A stretch of 64,000 bases of DNA from Merdimonas sp963929015 (GCF_963929015.1 NZ_CAWVHE010000008.1:1-64000); one strand, 5' to 3'; positions 33,867 to 47,951 are shown, counted from the first letter of the stretch. Notes: generated from the sequence alone by a model not told the origin. Program-made: numbers and translations.

Positions 33867-34781
33867 CTACAGATCCAGGATTTTTGTCAGATCTACCCGT
33901 GGCTTTGCAAAGGTCGCCGGATCCTTTTCATCAAACTGCTCCAAAAAGGAAATAACCTGATCCGTCAGATAGGCTGGCGTTGACGCGCCGGAAGAAACCG
34001 CCGCTTTTTTCTTTCCTTTCAAAACGCTGATATCCAGATCTTCCAGGCTCTCAATCATATAGACTTCCCGGTTCTCCCTTGCAATCGCAGCCAGTTTCTG
34101 CGTGTTATTAGAATGCGGATCGCCGACAATCAATACCACATCGACATCCGCGTCCATATTTTTGATCGCCTCCTGGCGTACTTTCGTAGCGGTACAGGTT
34201 TCCTTTTCAATCGTAACGCTGGGAAGGGTTTCTTTTGCATACTCACAAAGATCCTGCACATCATAAAGAGACATGGTGGTCTGGTTGGTGATCACATAAT
34301 CCGCTCCGGGATCCAGATTCTTAAGATCCTCTTTGCCGCTGATCAGATGGATTCTCTCCGGATCAATAGAAATTGCCCCTTCCGCTTCCGGGTGACCTTT
34401 CTTCCCGATATATAAAATTTCATATCCCTTTGAAAGTTTTTCTTTGATCAGCTCATGTGTCTTGATCACATCCAGGCAGGACGCATCGATCACATGCAAT
34501 CCTTTCGCTCGGGCTTTTTCAAACACCGGATCGCCCGCGCCGTGAGCCGTAATGATCACTGTTCCCTCCTGGATCTCGTCCAGAAGTTCCAGCCGCGTCT
34601 TTCCGGGGCGATCGATGGTTTCGATTCCCATTTGTTTTAATGCGTCAACAATGTATTGATTGTGCACAATCATTCCCAGTATCACAACCGGTTTCTTTTC
34701 TCCCCGCGCCTGCTTTGCCATCTCGATCGCCCGCACAACTCCTTTACAATAGCCTCTTGGCCTGATTGCTTTTACCTGCAT
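33867..34781 (-). CDS. ispH: 4-hydroxy-3-methylbut-2-enyl diphosphate reductase
   Basis: A 304-residue iron-sulfur enzyme for the last step of the MEP isoprenoid route, reducing HMBPP to IPP and DMAPP. The three cluster cysteines are in RGYCKGVVRA, IDASCLDVIK and EKETCTATKVRQ. Also seen are MIVHNQYIVD and the VVLIVGDPHSNNTQKL and SSGASTPAYL phosphate-binding stretches. GGAGGG precedes the ATG at 34781. It is encoded alone, downstream of the rRNA operon on the same strand. Confidence 0.95.
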   Translation of the reverse strand: MQVKAIRPRGYCKGVVRAIEMAKQARGEKKPVVILGMIVHNQYIVDALKQMGIETIDRPGKTRLELLDEIQEGTVIITAHGAGDPVFEKARAKGLHVIDASCLDVIKTHELIKEKLSKGYEILYIGKKGHPEAEGAISIDPERIHLISGKEDLKNLDPGADYVITNQTTMSLYDVQDLCEYAKETLPSVTIEKETCTATKVRQEAIKNMDADVDVVLIVGDPHSNNTQKLAAIARENREVYMIESLEDLDISVLKGKKKAAVSSGASTPAYLTDQVISFLEQFDEKDPATFAKPRVDLTKILDL

Positions 34782-34883
34782 CCTGATCCCTCCAGCTTCT
34801 GCTAACATCTCACAGCGCCGCTTCTTATCAAAGATACGGTCGCTGCCATCCTCATTATAACGAAAACGGACTCTTTTTGAAAC

Positions 34884-34912
34884 AAAAAAAGTCAGGGACT
34901 TTTGTCCCTGAC
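34884..34912 (-). terminator. rRNA operon terminator
   Basis: GTCAGGGAC (34891-34899), loop TTTT, GTCCCTGAC (34904-34912), followed on the minus strand by seven Ts. It lies about 70 bases past the 23S 3' end. The remaining 34782-34980 holds no gene. Confidence 0.9.
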
Positions 34913-34980
34913 CTCATCTTACATATACCTTCAAAACTGCATATAAGAAACTTTTCATCCTGCCTACCGACCTTCTTTGG

Positions 34981-37865
<2,885 letters not shown>

Positions 37866-38251
37866 CCAACTCGACTTAAAAGACGGGTTCTCTTAAGTCC
37901 ACACGTATATAGCGTTATACGCGTTGGTCTTCGGCCAATTTTTTGCTTTGTTTTCTTCAAAGTGTGTAATCATTACACAGTTTCCTGTTATAACAATTAC
38001 CTCGGATGTCTTGATCAAGATATTTTGATCTTCGTTTCTTATATGCGGTTTTCAAGGTACATGTTCTGACTGATGTTTTATCAGTCATCAGAAACCCAAA
38101 TCCCTTTGAACCTCTGATCACTGGTAAAACCAGCGTTATCATAACAGCACTGCCCTGCTGACCGGGTTGGCGGCGATAAGTTGTTGCTCATCTTTGCCTG
38201 TATCTATGATAAACTTTTCTCGGCAGCGATTCTGCCTTTTTCTTTTTTATT
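37866..38251 (-). other. 5S-23S spacer, no tRNA
   Basis: 386 bases between the 5S 3' end and the 23S 5' end. It is AT-rich with several short hairpins. No tRNA-Ile, tRNA-Ala or other cloverleaf is visible. Confidence 0.7.
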
Positions 38252-38368
38252 CCTGGCAGCCACCTGCTCTCCCACACCGTCTCCAGTGCAGTACCATCGG
38301 CCGCTTAAGGCTTAACCATCGTGTTCGGGATGGGTACGGGTGTTTCCCCTAAGCGCATCGCCACCAGG
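38252..38368 (-). rRNA. rrf: 5S ribosomal RNA
   Basis: A 117-base 5S gene. On the minus strand it begins CCTGGTGGCGATGCGCTTAG, contains the CCCATCCCGAACACGATGG loop region and ends GGTGGCTGCCAGG, so the terminal helix closes. It lies between 16S and 23S rather than after 23S. Confidence 0.95.
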
Positions 38369-40025
<1,657 letters not shown>

Positions 40026-40202
40026 AAAGTTCTCATCCGGTCCAGGAAAAACTACTCGCTTTTCCTATCCCGTTACTTACTGTTTTGGGTTGACATCTTT
40101 TGATGTCCATTCTGAATTATTCTTCTCAAAAGAATCTTCAGGGTCGTTGTCTATTATTTAGTTATCAAAGTCCTTGGTTGTTGTCTTAGCGACAACTCCT
40201 AT

Positions 40203-40231
40203 AAGATATCACATTGAAGATGCATTGTCAA
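40203..40231 (-). promoter_or_regulatory. rRNA operon promoter
   Basis: On the minus strand TTGACA (40226-40231), 17-base spacer, TATCTT (40203-40208), about 180 bases before 16S. The stretch 40026-40200 is the leader with short repeats and no gene. Confidence 0.75.
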
Positions 40232-40298
40232 CACCTTTTTTGATATCTTTTTCATTTTTCTTCCGGCCGGCGTAAGTATTTCCGCCATTTTCCCGATG

Positions 40299-40330
40299 AA
40301 AAATCCACCGCTGTTTCGTGGTGGATTTTT
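40299..40330 (-). terminator. Terminator after alpha-galactosidase gene
   Basis: AAAAATCCACC (40299-40309) pairs with GGTGGATTTTT (40320-40330), with a T-rich tail. It separates this operon from the rRNA promoter. Confidence 0.85.
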
Positions 40331-40362
40331 ATAATACCATCTGAAGTTTTCTGTGTCAACCG

Positions 40363-42585
40363 TTATTTTGCTTTTATTTCAAAAATCCTGCACTGAAAAT
40401 CCCCTATCTCATTCCAGCCGGAGTTCCGTACGCCGGAAGCCCGGTCAGACAGGATCAGCCCGGCCTGCATCAGTTCATCTCCATAGCACGAAACACCCCT
40501 TCCTTCTATTTCATATAGAAGATCTTCCGCAAGGCCCTGCAGTCGGATCCGGTTGAACCCGACATTTACCGGCTGCAGCACACGATAACATGCCACAAGC
40601 GCTTCTTTCCGGTCTTCGGAAACCACCATCCAGGCGGTTTCATTTCCTTCAAACGGACTGCGCAGCCGGTAGAACGTCCCCTGCTGGATCAACCGTCGGT
40701 ACTTCTTCATAAACTGCACCTGTTCTTTCATAGTCGACCGTTCTTCTTCTGACAAATCATTCAGATCCAGTTCATAACCAAAAGTCCCGAAGTACGCCAC
40801 TCCGGCACGCATTTCCATAGAGGTTACCCGCCCCATCTGATGGTTGGGCGAAGCTGACAGGTGGCTTCCGATGCTGCTGACCGGATACACCACCGACGTT
40901 CCGTACTGGATCTTCAGACGCCATACTGCATCTGTATCATCGGAAGTCCAGGCCTGAGGCGCATAGTAAAGCATGCCCGGATCAAACCTGGCGCCGCCGC
41001 TGGCGCAGGATTCAAACAGGATCTCCGGGAACCGCCGGGTCAGACGCTCATAAAGCTCATAGACCCCTAATATGTATCTGTGATAGATTTCTCCCTGATA
41101 CTCTCTGTCATTTCCATTGGAAAAGGCATCTGAAATGGTCCGGTTCATATCCCATTTAATATAGGAGACGGGGATATCCGCTAAAACAGCTTCCAGTCTG
41201 TCATAGAGATAATCCCGGATCTCTTTTCTGGAAAAGTCCAGCACATACTGATTCCTGCTGTGGCACATATTCCGCCCTCTTTCCGCCAGCACCCAGTCGG
41301 GATGTTCCCGGTAAAGACAGCTGTCCTTATTCACCATCTCCGGTTCGATCCAGAGACCAAACTGCATGCCAAGAGCAGTGATCTTTTCCGCCAGCGGTTT
41401 CAGGCCGCCTTTCAGCTTCTCTTCATTGGGATACCAGTCTCCCAGAGAAGAAGTATCATCGTTACGTTTCCCAAACCAACCGTCATCCAGTACAAAGAGT
41501 TCGATTCCCAGTTCCCTGGCCTGACTGGCGAGAGAAAATATTTTCTTTTCATCGAAATTAAAATATGTCGCTTCCCAGTTATTGATCAGGATCGGCCTTT
41601 CCCTGTCTCTCCACTTCCCGCGGGCAAGGCGGGTCCGGTAAAGATCATGATAGACCTGACTCATCTTATTTAACCCCTGATCGGAATATACCATTACCAT
41701 TTCCGGCGTCTGGAAACTTTCTCCCGGATGCAGGGTCCAGCGGAATCCATGGGGATGGATCCCCATCAGCACACGGGTCACATCATAATTATCCACTTCC
41801 ACCTGCGCCAGAAAACTGCCGCTGTAAACCAGGCTGAATCCCAGGACTTCTCCCGAAAATTCTCCGGCGTCGGGGCGCATCAATGCAAGGAACGGATTAA
41901 ACTGGTAACTGCTGGCTCCCCGCATGCTGTAAATCCCCTGGACGCCATATCCCAGACGCCGCTTCTCTATATTCCGCTCCCGCGCCCAGGCTCCTGCCAG
42001 TTCCATCATCACATACTCCTTATCCGGCAGATCCAGGCAACCACTCTGCGCGTTCAGCAGTACCTGATTTTCCTGCGATTCGCTGACAAACCGCACACTT
42101 CTTGTGATCACCGGGCGATTCCGGTAAATAGTATAGATCAGATGCATTTTCACATGGATATAGGGTTCATTTAGCGTAAGTTCCAGAGTGTCTGCCTCAT
42201 CTTCCTGTTCCACATAAGTGGCCGGCAGGCCGGGAAGTTTCGGTTTCCCCGGATAGATTCTGTGAGATTCATAGGCAAACTCTACGATCCTGCTGCCATT
42301 TGGCCGTTCAATCTCATAGGCCGGATAACGCATATCGCCGTTCCCAAACGTGGGATACTCCTGCTTGATATGCTCCAGGGAGAATTCACTGTTCCCCTCA
42401 TAATTATAAGGCGCCATGTCTCTTGTACACCGTTCAAACAGATGCTCAAAACTTGCTCTGTCACGGAGTTTTTTCCCGTAGTACAGCTGACCCGGCTGAC
42501 CATTGTCCAGGATCCGGAACAGATAGCTGATTTCCTCATTATAAAGATGAAATTCTTTGGATTCCTCGTGATATACGATAGGCAT
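40363..42585 (-). CDS. Alpha-galactosidase (GH36)
   Basis: A 740-residue GH36 enzyme that removes terminal alpha-galactose from melibiose, raffinose and related oligosaccharides. There is an N-terminal beta-sandwich to about residue 330, then the barrel with INNWEATYFNF, FVLDDGWFGKRNDD and YIKWDMNR (nucleophile Asp). It also carries ESCASGGARFD and WTSDDTDAVWRL (acid/base Asp). No signal peptide, so cytoplasmic. GGGAG precedes the ATG at 42585, only 4 bases after the upstream gene, so it is in one operon with the cyclodeaminase-family and IlvD-family genes. Confidence 0.93.
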   Translation of the reverse strand: MPIVYHEESKEFHLYNEEISYLFRILDNGQPGQLYYGKKLRDRASFEHLFERCTRDMAPYNYEGNSEFSLEHIKQEYPTFGNGDMRYPAYEIERPNGSRIVEFAYESHRIYPGKPKLPGLPATYVEQEDEADTLELTLNEPYIHVKMHLIYTIYRNRPVITRSVRFVSESQENQVLLNAQSGCLDLPDKEYVMMELAGAWARERNIEKRRLGYGVQGIYSMRGASSYQFNPFLALMRPDAGEFSGEVLGFSLVYSGSFLAQVEVDNYDVTRVLMGIHPHGFRWTLHPGESFQTPEMVMVYSDQGLNKMSQVYHDLYRTRLARGKWRDRERPILINNWEATYFNFDEKKIFSLASQARELGIELFVLDDGWFGKRNDDTSSLGDWYPNEEKLKGGLKPLAEKITALGMQFGLWIEPEMVNKDSCLYREHPDWVLAERGRNMCHSRNQYVLDFSRKEIRDYLYDRLEAVLADIPVSYIKWDMNRTISDAFSNGNDREYQGEIYHRYILGVYELYERLTRRFPEILFESCASGGARFDPGMLYYAPQAWTSDDTDAVWRLKIQYGTSVVYPVSSIGSHLSASPNHQMGRVTSMEMRAGVAYFGTFGYELDLNDLSEEERSTMKEQVQFMKKYRRLIQQGTFYRLRSPFEGNETAWMVVSEDRKEALVACYRVLQPVNVGFNRIRLQGLAEDLLYEIEGRGVSCYGDELMQAGLILSDRASGVRNSGWNEIGDFQCRIFEIKAK

Positions 42586-42589
42586 GGTC

Positions 42590-43579
42590 TTATATCTCCC
42601 AGGTGATCCCCACACCGGCTTTTACAGCTTTCTCATAGATCTCTTTTGCTGCTACCAGATCCTGCGCCGCTACGCCTACGGTTTCAAATACAATAATCTC
42701 ATCGTCGTTCTCTCTTCCAACTACTTTTCCAAGCAGTACATCTCCGAGATCTCCGGTGAAGTCTTCTTCTGTGATAATACCTTCTTCCAATGGGATCAGG
42801 ATATCGCCGGATTCGGACAACACGGCTTCCCTGGAATCAAAGTAGATCTTGGATGCTCTGGGAAGAATGGCCGGATCCATCTCCTGCATGTGATGCTGGT
42901 AAGCGCCCACGCAGCTGATGGTTGCTCCTGCTTTTACTTTCGTCCCGTCAAAAACTGGTTTGGACGAAGGTGTTACGGTAATGATCAGATCTGCATCGTC
43001 GATTGCCTCGTCGGAAGATGCTGCCGGAACGATTCTGGCTCCGTAATCTTTTAATTCCTCCTGCATGGTTTCTGCGAAGGCTTTTGTCCGCTCCGGATTC
43101 ATGTCATAGACCCGGACTTCCTGCAGTGTTCTTGCCGCCAGCATTGCTTCCAGCTGGGTCGGCGCCTGGCCGCCGGTACCGATCAGCGCGCCGATGCGAC
43201 AGTCTTTTTTCGCCAGCACATCAAACGCCGCGCCGGAAGCCGCGCCGGTACGCAGCTGAGTTACATAAGTCCCGTCCAGCACTGCGGTCACCAGCCCCGT
43301 TTTTCCATCGATCAGGAGTACCTGGGCCGGGGATGACGGAATCCCATTGTCTATATTGTGTGGGAAAATGTTGATAATCTTTAAGGACGCTGTATCCATT
43401 TCTTCCAGATATGCCGGCATAAACAGGAAACAGCCGTCATATTTGGGCGCCTGGATATTGGTCCGAAGGGGTATCTCGCATTTCCCCTCTACCACATACT
43501 GAAACGCTTTTTTATCCGCCTCAATGGCGTCTTTAATAGTAAATACTTTTTTAATATCTTCTCTTGACAACAATAACAT
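42590..43579 (-). CDS. Ornithine cyclodeaminase / mu-crystallin family protein
   Basis: A 329-residue NAD(P)-dependent protein. It has TAVLDGTYVTQLRTGAASG, the nucleotide-binding GALIGTGGQAPTQLEAM, VRVYDMNPERTKAF, ADLIITVTPSSKPVFDG and GDLGDVLLGKVVGR. Relatives include ornithine cyclodeaminase, alanine dehydrogenase, ketimine reductase and opine-type enzymes, and sequence alone does not choose. Its position between a sugar-acid-type dehydratase and an alpha-galactosidase is unusual for an amino-acid enzyme. Confidence 0.82.
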   Translation of the reverse strand: MLLLSREDIKKVFTIKDAIEADKKAFQYVVEGKCEIPLRTNIQAPKYDGCFLFMPAYLEEMDTASLKIINIFPHNIDNGIPSSPAQVLLIDGKTGLVTAVLDGTYVTQLRTGAASGAAFDVLAKKDCRIGALIGTGGQAPTQLEAMLAARTLQEVRVYDMNPERTKAFAETMQEELKDYGARIVPAASSDEAIDDADLIITVTPSSKPVFDGTKVKAGATISCVGAYQHHMQEMDPAILPRASKIYFDSREAVLSESGDILIPLEEGIITEEDFTGDLGDVLLGKVVGRENDDEIIVFETVGVAAQDLVAAKEIYEKAVKAGVGITWEI

Positions 43580-43626
43580 TTTTATTTCCTCCTTTACGAA
43601 TCTTCTCTTTTCAAAACAATTTCACA

Positions 43627-45297
43627 TTATCTGTGAATTTTTGCGTCCAGATCCCAGGGCTGCATCGCCCCGCCTTCTTCCGCCGGACGGCAGAGCCTTG
43701 CAAACAGATTCAAACATCCCTTTTCCTCCTTGAGCGGCGGACATACCCAACGCTTTCTTCTTTCCTGCAGTTCTTCTTCAGATACCAGAAGTGACACTTC
43801 TCCGCCTGGGATATCAATGACAATCTCATCCCCGTTTTCCACCAGCGCGATGTTGCCCCCGTCATACGCCTCCGGTGACACATGTCCGATAATCGCGCCA
43901 AAGTTAAACCCGGAAAATCTGGCGTCCGAAATCAGCCCCACACTCTTATGAAGTCCCAGGCCGATCAGGGCGTCAATGCTAAGCATCAGTTCTTTCATTC
44001 CCGGCGCCCCCTTACATCCTTCATACCGGATCACGATAATATCTCCTGGCACAATCTCTCCTGCCTGGATCGCCTCGAATGCCGCCCGGTCCCCGTCAAA
44101 GACCTTTGCCTTCCCCCGCATATACTTCACTTCATCATACACGGCAGTGGGCCGGACAATTGCGCCGTTTGGCGACAGGTTGCCCCGCAGGATCTTAAGT
44201 CCCGGCTCCTGGAACAAGGGTCTTTCCAGAGAGTGGATGACCTCGTTTTCCCGGGGCGTTACCTTCGCAAGCATCTCCTTCCAGGAAATGCCGTACATGC
44301 CCGGAACCTCTGTAAACAATTTGCTTTCCAGCATCTTCATCACATTCATTACGCCGCCTGCATAATGAAAATCCACCACCGTATACGGACCGCTCGGAAC
44401 CACCGCATTGATGCAGGGAATCTCTTTGGCATATTTTTCAAAATCCTCCAGCGTAAGCCGGATCCCAAGCTCATATGCAAAGGATAGGATATGCAGCACT
44501 GCATTGGTCGAACCGGCCACCGCCATGTCAAACATGATGGCGTTCATCAGCACTTCCCTGGTGATCAGCTGCGATGGCCTGCGCCCGGATTTCACCAATT
44601 CTACCGCATATTTTCCGGCCTCCCTGGCCTTCCTAAGCTTTGCGTTATCTGACGCCGGGATCGTGGAAGTCCCGGGCAGCACCAGATTAAGCACTTCTCC
44701 CAGCATCTGCATGGTATTGGCAGTTCCCATGGACGGGCAGGCCCCAAAGGAAGGACAGACATTATCCTCCATCTCCATCAGTTCTTCTTCGGATGCTCCG
44801 GAGAATCTGGCCGCGTCCAGATCCGCCTCCACCACCGTCTTTCCACAGTATTGGCCCGGCTGCATGGATCCTCCGGTAACGATCATGGCTGGTATATCAA
44901 GACGCATCGCGGCCAGATAGCACCCGGCAATGATATTATCACAGGAGGCCGTCATCACCAGGCCGTCAAAATTATGGACGCGGGTGACAAATTCAATAGA
45001 CATCGCCACAATGTCCCTTCCCACCTGCTCATATTTCAGTTCCTCTGCTCCATTGGCAATATTGCCGCAGGTAGCCGGGATGCCAAACTCCACCGGCACC
45101 CCTCCTGCTGCCCAGATGCCTTCTTTCACCGCTTCTGTGATCTGTCTTAAGTGGGCAGTTCCCGGAGAACCGGCCATGTAAGAATTAGGCACGCCGATAT
45201 GGGGCTTTTTCCGAATATCACCATCGGAATATCCGGCCGCTTTCATCATAACTCTCCGGTGAGCCGCCTGCGCTCCGTTCCAGTATTCCTGACTCAC
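43627..45297 (-). CDS. IlvD/Edd-family dehydratase
   Basis: A 556-residue iron-sulfur dehydratase of the dihydroxy-acid / phosphogluconate / sugar-acid dehydratase family. Cluster cysteines are seen in MTASCDNIIAG and CPSFGACPSMGTANTM; AGSTNAVLHIL and the C-terminal SLLVSEEELQERRK are also present. No other ilv genes are nearby and alpha-galactosidase is in the operon, so a sugar-acid (for example galactonate-type) substrate is as likely as the branched-chain one. The GTG at 45297 follows AAGGAGG. Expression is probably controlled by the divergent LysR gene. Confidence 0.85.
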   Translation of the reverse strand: MSQEYWNGAQAAHRRVMMKAAGYSDGDIRKKPHIGVPNSYMAGSPGTAHLRQITEAVKEGIWAAGGVPVEFGIPATCGNIANGAEELKYEQVGRDIVAMSIEFVTRVHNFDGLVMTASCDNIIAGCYLAAMRLDIPAMIVTGGSMQPGQYCGKTVVEADLDAARFSGASEEELMEMEDNVCPSFGACPSMGTANTMQMLGEVLNLVLPGTSTIPASDNAKLRKAREAGKYAVELVKSGRRPSQLITREVLMNAIMFDMAVAGSTNAVLHILSFAYELGIRLTLEDFEKYAKEIPCINAVVPSGPYTVVDFHYAGGVMNVMKMLESKLFTEVPGMYGISWKEMLAKVTPRENEVIHSLERPLFQEPGLKILRGNLSPNGAIVRPTAVYDEVKYMRGKAKVFDGDRAAFEAIQAGEIVPGDIIVIRYEGCKGAPGMKELMLSIDALIGLGLHKSVGLISDARFSGFNFGAIIGHVSPEAYDGGNIALVENGDEIVIDIPGGEVSLLVSEEELQERRKRWVCPPLKEEKGCLNLFARLCRPAEEGGAMQPWDLDAKIHR

Positions 45298-45394
45298 ATT
45301 TATCCCTCCTTCTTTCTGTCGTTGACAACAAAATATCATATATGTTTATAATAAACCATCAGAAAACCAACGAAAAGCCAGAGAATTTAATATT

Positions 45395-45417
45395 ATCCTT
45401 AAGCATTTCTTATGGAT
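45395..45417. promoter_or_regulatory. Candidate LysR-type operator
   Basis: ATCCTTAAG-CATTT-CTTATGGAT, a 9-bp dyad with one mismatch, 18 bases before the LysR start in the 137-base divergent gap. Its position and symmetry fit an autoregulatory LysR site that would also control the IlvD-family operon. Confidence 0.5.
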
Positions 45418-45434
45418 ACAGGTAAGGAGAACAT

Positions 45435-46352
45435 ATGAGCAAATACAAAGTCATCCTGACTGTCTGTGAAGTCAAAAATATATCCCGGGCTGCAGATCTG
45501 TTAAATTATACCCAGTCTGCGGTCAGTCAGACTATCCGGAAATTTGAAAAAGATCTGGGCGTCCGGCTCTTCCGGAGATCTAAGCAGGGAATGGAACTTC
45601 TGCCGGGCACAGACGAGATTGCAGCCTCTCTTCGGCTCATCTGCCAGGAGGAAGCCCGGATCGCCCGCATCGCCGAAGGGCTTAACCACCTGGAAAAAGG
45701 TTATATCCGCATCGGCACCATCCAGAGCATTTCCTATCACTGGCTGCCGGATATCCTGAAGACCTTCTCCGAACGATACCCAGGCATCCGGTTTGAACTT
45801 ACGGTGGACGGATTCAGCGGACTAAAAGAAAAGATACAGTCCGGCCAGCTGGACTGTATCTTCGTTTCCCGGTATTCTGTTCCCGATCTGCCATTTATTC
45901 CTCTTGGCACAGATGAACTGATGCTGGTCCTTCCTGTCGGCCATCCACTGTCCGAAAAGATTTCCGTCTCCCTGGAAGATATCCGGGAAGAAAACTTTAT
46001 CTTATCTTCCGATGGTCTGGACTATGAGACCGGAAAAATATTTAAAAGCAGCCACATTTCTCCCAAAGTCCAATATCAGCTCAACGAAGACTTTGCCACA
46101 TTAAAAATGGTAGAGCAGGGCTTTGGTGTCACCATCCTGCCCCGCCTCCTTCTGGAACAGGCTCCGTTCCGGGTGTGCGTGCGTCCCTTTGACGCCCATT
46201 ATACCCGGACGCTGGGCGTTGCCTGGTCTGATGCCGATAACCCGGCCCCGGCCATGCGGAAATTTTTAGATTACATATCCGCGCTACCCGTTGGCAGCGG
46301 CATTTCCCCGCTCCATTCCTGGTATAGCTCCTCCACGGATGAAAAAATATAA
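45435..46352 (+). CDS. LysR-family transcriptional regulator
   Basis: A 305-residue regulator. The N-terminal winged helix-turn-helix reads VKNISRAADLLNYTQSAVSQ (recognition helix) and FEKDLGVRLFRRSKQGMELLP. The rest is a two-lobed effector domain (IRIGTIQSISYHWLPDIL, LPRLLLEQ). AAGGAG precedes the ATG. It is divergent from the IlvD-family operon and likely controls it. The last 82 bases overlap the converging HAD gene, which is unusually long for a tail-to-tail overlap. Confidence 0.92.
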   Translation: MSKYKVILTVCEVKNISRAADLLNYTQSAVSQTIRKFEKDLGVRLFRRSKQGMELLPGTDEIAASLRLICQEEARIARIAEGLNHLEKGYIRIGTIQSISYHWLPDILKTFSERYPGIRFELTVDGFSGLKEKIQSGQLDCIFVSRYSVPDLPFIPLGTDELMLVLPVGHPLSEKISVSLEDIREENFILSSDGLDYETGKIFKSSHISPKVQYQLNEDFATLKMVEQGFGVTILPRLLLEQAPFRVCVRPFDAHYTRTLGVAWSDADNPAPAMRKFLDYISALPVGSGISPLHSWYSSSTDEKI

Positions 46353-47092
46353 TCCGGGCCATACTCGCAGGCTTCCCCCTCTTCCCTGGTAGCCTCTCCG
46401 GTCAGCACCAGAGCCGTATCAACACCGGATTTATGCCCGCACAGAATATCCGTATACAAACGGTCTCCTACGATCAATGTCTCTTCCCGTGAGAAATGAT
46501 TCAGCTTTAACGCATACTCCACCATAGCCGTTCCCGGTTTACCCATGTATTTTGGCGCTTTTTTCACCGCATGTCCAATCATTTCGCAAATTGCTCCGCA
46601 GTCCGGTACATATCCGAACTCTATCGGACAGACATAATCCTGATTGGTAGCCAGATAATCCACTTCCCGCGTACTTAAGATCCTGCAGGTATCCTCCAGT
46701 TTTTCATAGTTCAGCTGATTATCATAAGACACCAGAACACAGGCAATGTCCGGATCCATGCAGTCTATCGTTACGCGGATATGGTTTTTCTTCAACTCGC
46801 GGAGAAACGACTTTGTGCCCAATACATAGATTAATTTCCCATCATAATGTTTCTTCAGATATTGCACAGTTGCAAAAGAGGCCGTAATAAAATTCGTATG
46901 ATCTGTCATAATCCCCAGTTTCTGAAAAGAAAGGATATAATCATCAATACTGCGGGTGGAATTATTGGTTATAAATACAAACTGTCCCCCCAGATCCCGA
47001 ATGGCTTCCAGAAATTTTCTGGTGCCTCCGATCAGCCGCTGCCCGATACATACGGTTCCGTCAATATCCAGAAGAAACAGCCGCTTTTTCAT
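46271..47092 (-). CDS. HAD-IIA family sugar/glycerol phosphatase-like
   Basis: A 273-residue NagD-like HAD phosphatase: motif I LLDIDGTVCIG, motif II FITNNSTRS, a C2-type cap, and motifs III/IV KPGTAMVEYAL and IVGDRLYTDILCG. As the last gene of the Ugp-like operon, after the glycerophosphodiesterase, it may dephosphorylate glycerol phosphate or sugar phosphates (inference from context). The ATG at 47092 follows GGAG; an ATG at 47113 overlapping the previous gene is possible. The 3' end overlaps the converging LysR gene. Confidence 0.85.
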   Translation of the reverse strand: MKKRLFLLDIDGTVCIGQRLIGGTRKFLEAIRDLGGQFVFITNNSTRSIDDYILSFQKLGIMTDHTNFITASFATVQYLKKHYDGKLIYVLGTKSFLRELKKNHIRVTIDCMDPDIACVLVSYDNQLNYEKLEDTCRILSTREVDYLATNQDYVCPIEFGYVPDCGAICEMIGHAVKKAPKYMGKPGTAMVEYALKLNHFSREETLIVGDRLYTDILCGHKSGVDTALVLTGEATREEGEACEYGPDYIFSSVEELYQEWSGEMPLPTGSADM

Positions 47093-47099
47093 CAGTCTT

Positions 47100-47840
47100 T
47101 TATCTCCGGACATCTTCCACCTGCTTTCTGACTTCCAGCGCCAGGTCCGGATAATTGGTGATCACAGCTTCCAGATCATTTTCTATAAATTTCTTCATAT
47201 CTTCTTTCCGATTTACCGTCCATACCCGGATCTTTAACCCGCTTTTTTTGTAATCCTCAAGAAGTTCCGGCATATACAGATGATAAACCGCCGGATGCAG
47301 TCCCTGTACCCCGGTCTTCTTCCCGTAATCTTCCATATGAAGTATCACATCGCTGAACAGATAAGCCGTCTCTGCCAGGGGATTTAGCTTTAGAATCTCC
47401 TGTATACTATAATGATTAAAAGAAGAATAGATCACCTGGTTCTCCATTCCCATCCGGCGGACAATATCGATCGTCTTTTTCTCAATCTCCGGATACCAGA
47501 AAATCCCGGTTTTCAATTCAATATTCACCTGCATCTTTCCCGGTTTCAGAGTCTTAAGCACTTCTTCCAGCGTCGGGATCTTTACCCCCCTGTACTCCTC
47601 CATCTGTGCATGAAAGGAAAATGCTTTCAACTCTTCTAATGTATAATCTCTGACAAACCCTTCTCCATCCGAAGTACGATCGATCTTTTCATCATGGATC
47701 ACAACCACCTGTCCGTCCCGGGTCAGCTGCACGTCCAGTTCCACACCGTCAGCCCCCTGCTCTTCTGCCAGTGCAAAAGCAGGAAGTGTATTCTCCGGCA
47801 CATAACCGCTGGCTCCCCTGTGCGCAAATACTTTCGTCAT
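47100..47840 (-). CDS. glpQ: Glycerophosphodiester phosphodiesterase
   Basis: A 246-residue GDPD-family enzyme. It has FAHRGASGYVPENTLPAF (catalytic His and metal-site residues), GADGVELDVQLTRDGQVVVIHD and NIELKTG. It hydrolyses glycerophosphodiesters to glycerol 3-phosphate plus an alcohol. No signal peptide, so it acts inside after uptake, like UgpQ. The ATG at 47840 follows AGGAGG. It lies directly downstream of the ABC importer genes. Confidence 0.92.
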   Translation of the reverse strand: MTKVFAHRGASGYVPENTLPAFALAEEQGADGVELDVQLTRDGQVVVIHDEKIDRTSDGEGFVRDYTLEELKAFSFHAQMEEYRGVKIPTLEEVLKTLKPGKMQVNIELKTGIFWYPEIEKKTIDIVRRMGMENQVIYSSFNHYSIQEILKLNPLAETAYLFSDVILHMEDYGKKTGVQGLHPAVYHLYMPELLEDYKKSGLKIRVWTVNRKEDMKKFIENDLEAVITNYPDLALEVRKQVEDVRR

Positions 47841-47951
47841 CGTGTTTCCTTTTCCTCCTGATTCCCTATTATGCAAAGAGTGCCGCCACATTTTATTGCG
47901 GCGGCTCCCCCGATTTTTATTCTTATGTCTAAAGATATCCTACAATATCTT

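Noticed and set aside
43627..45297. Assignment as IlvD of branched-chain amino acid synthesis
   Set aside because: No other ilv or leu gene is nearby and the operon partners point to carbohydrate use, so only the family-level name is kept.
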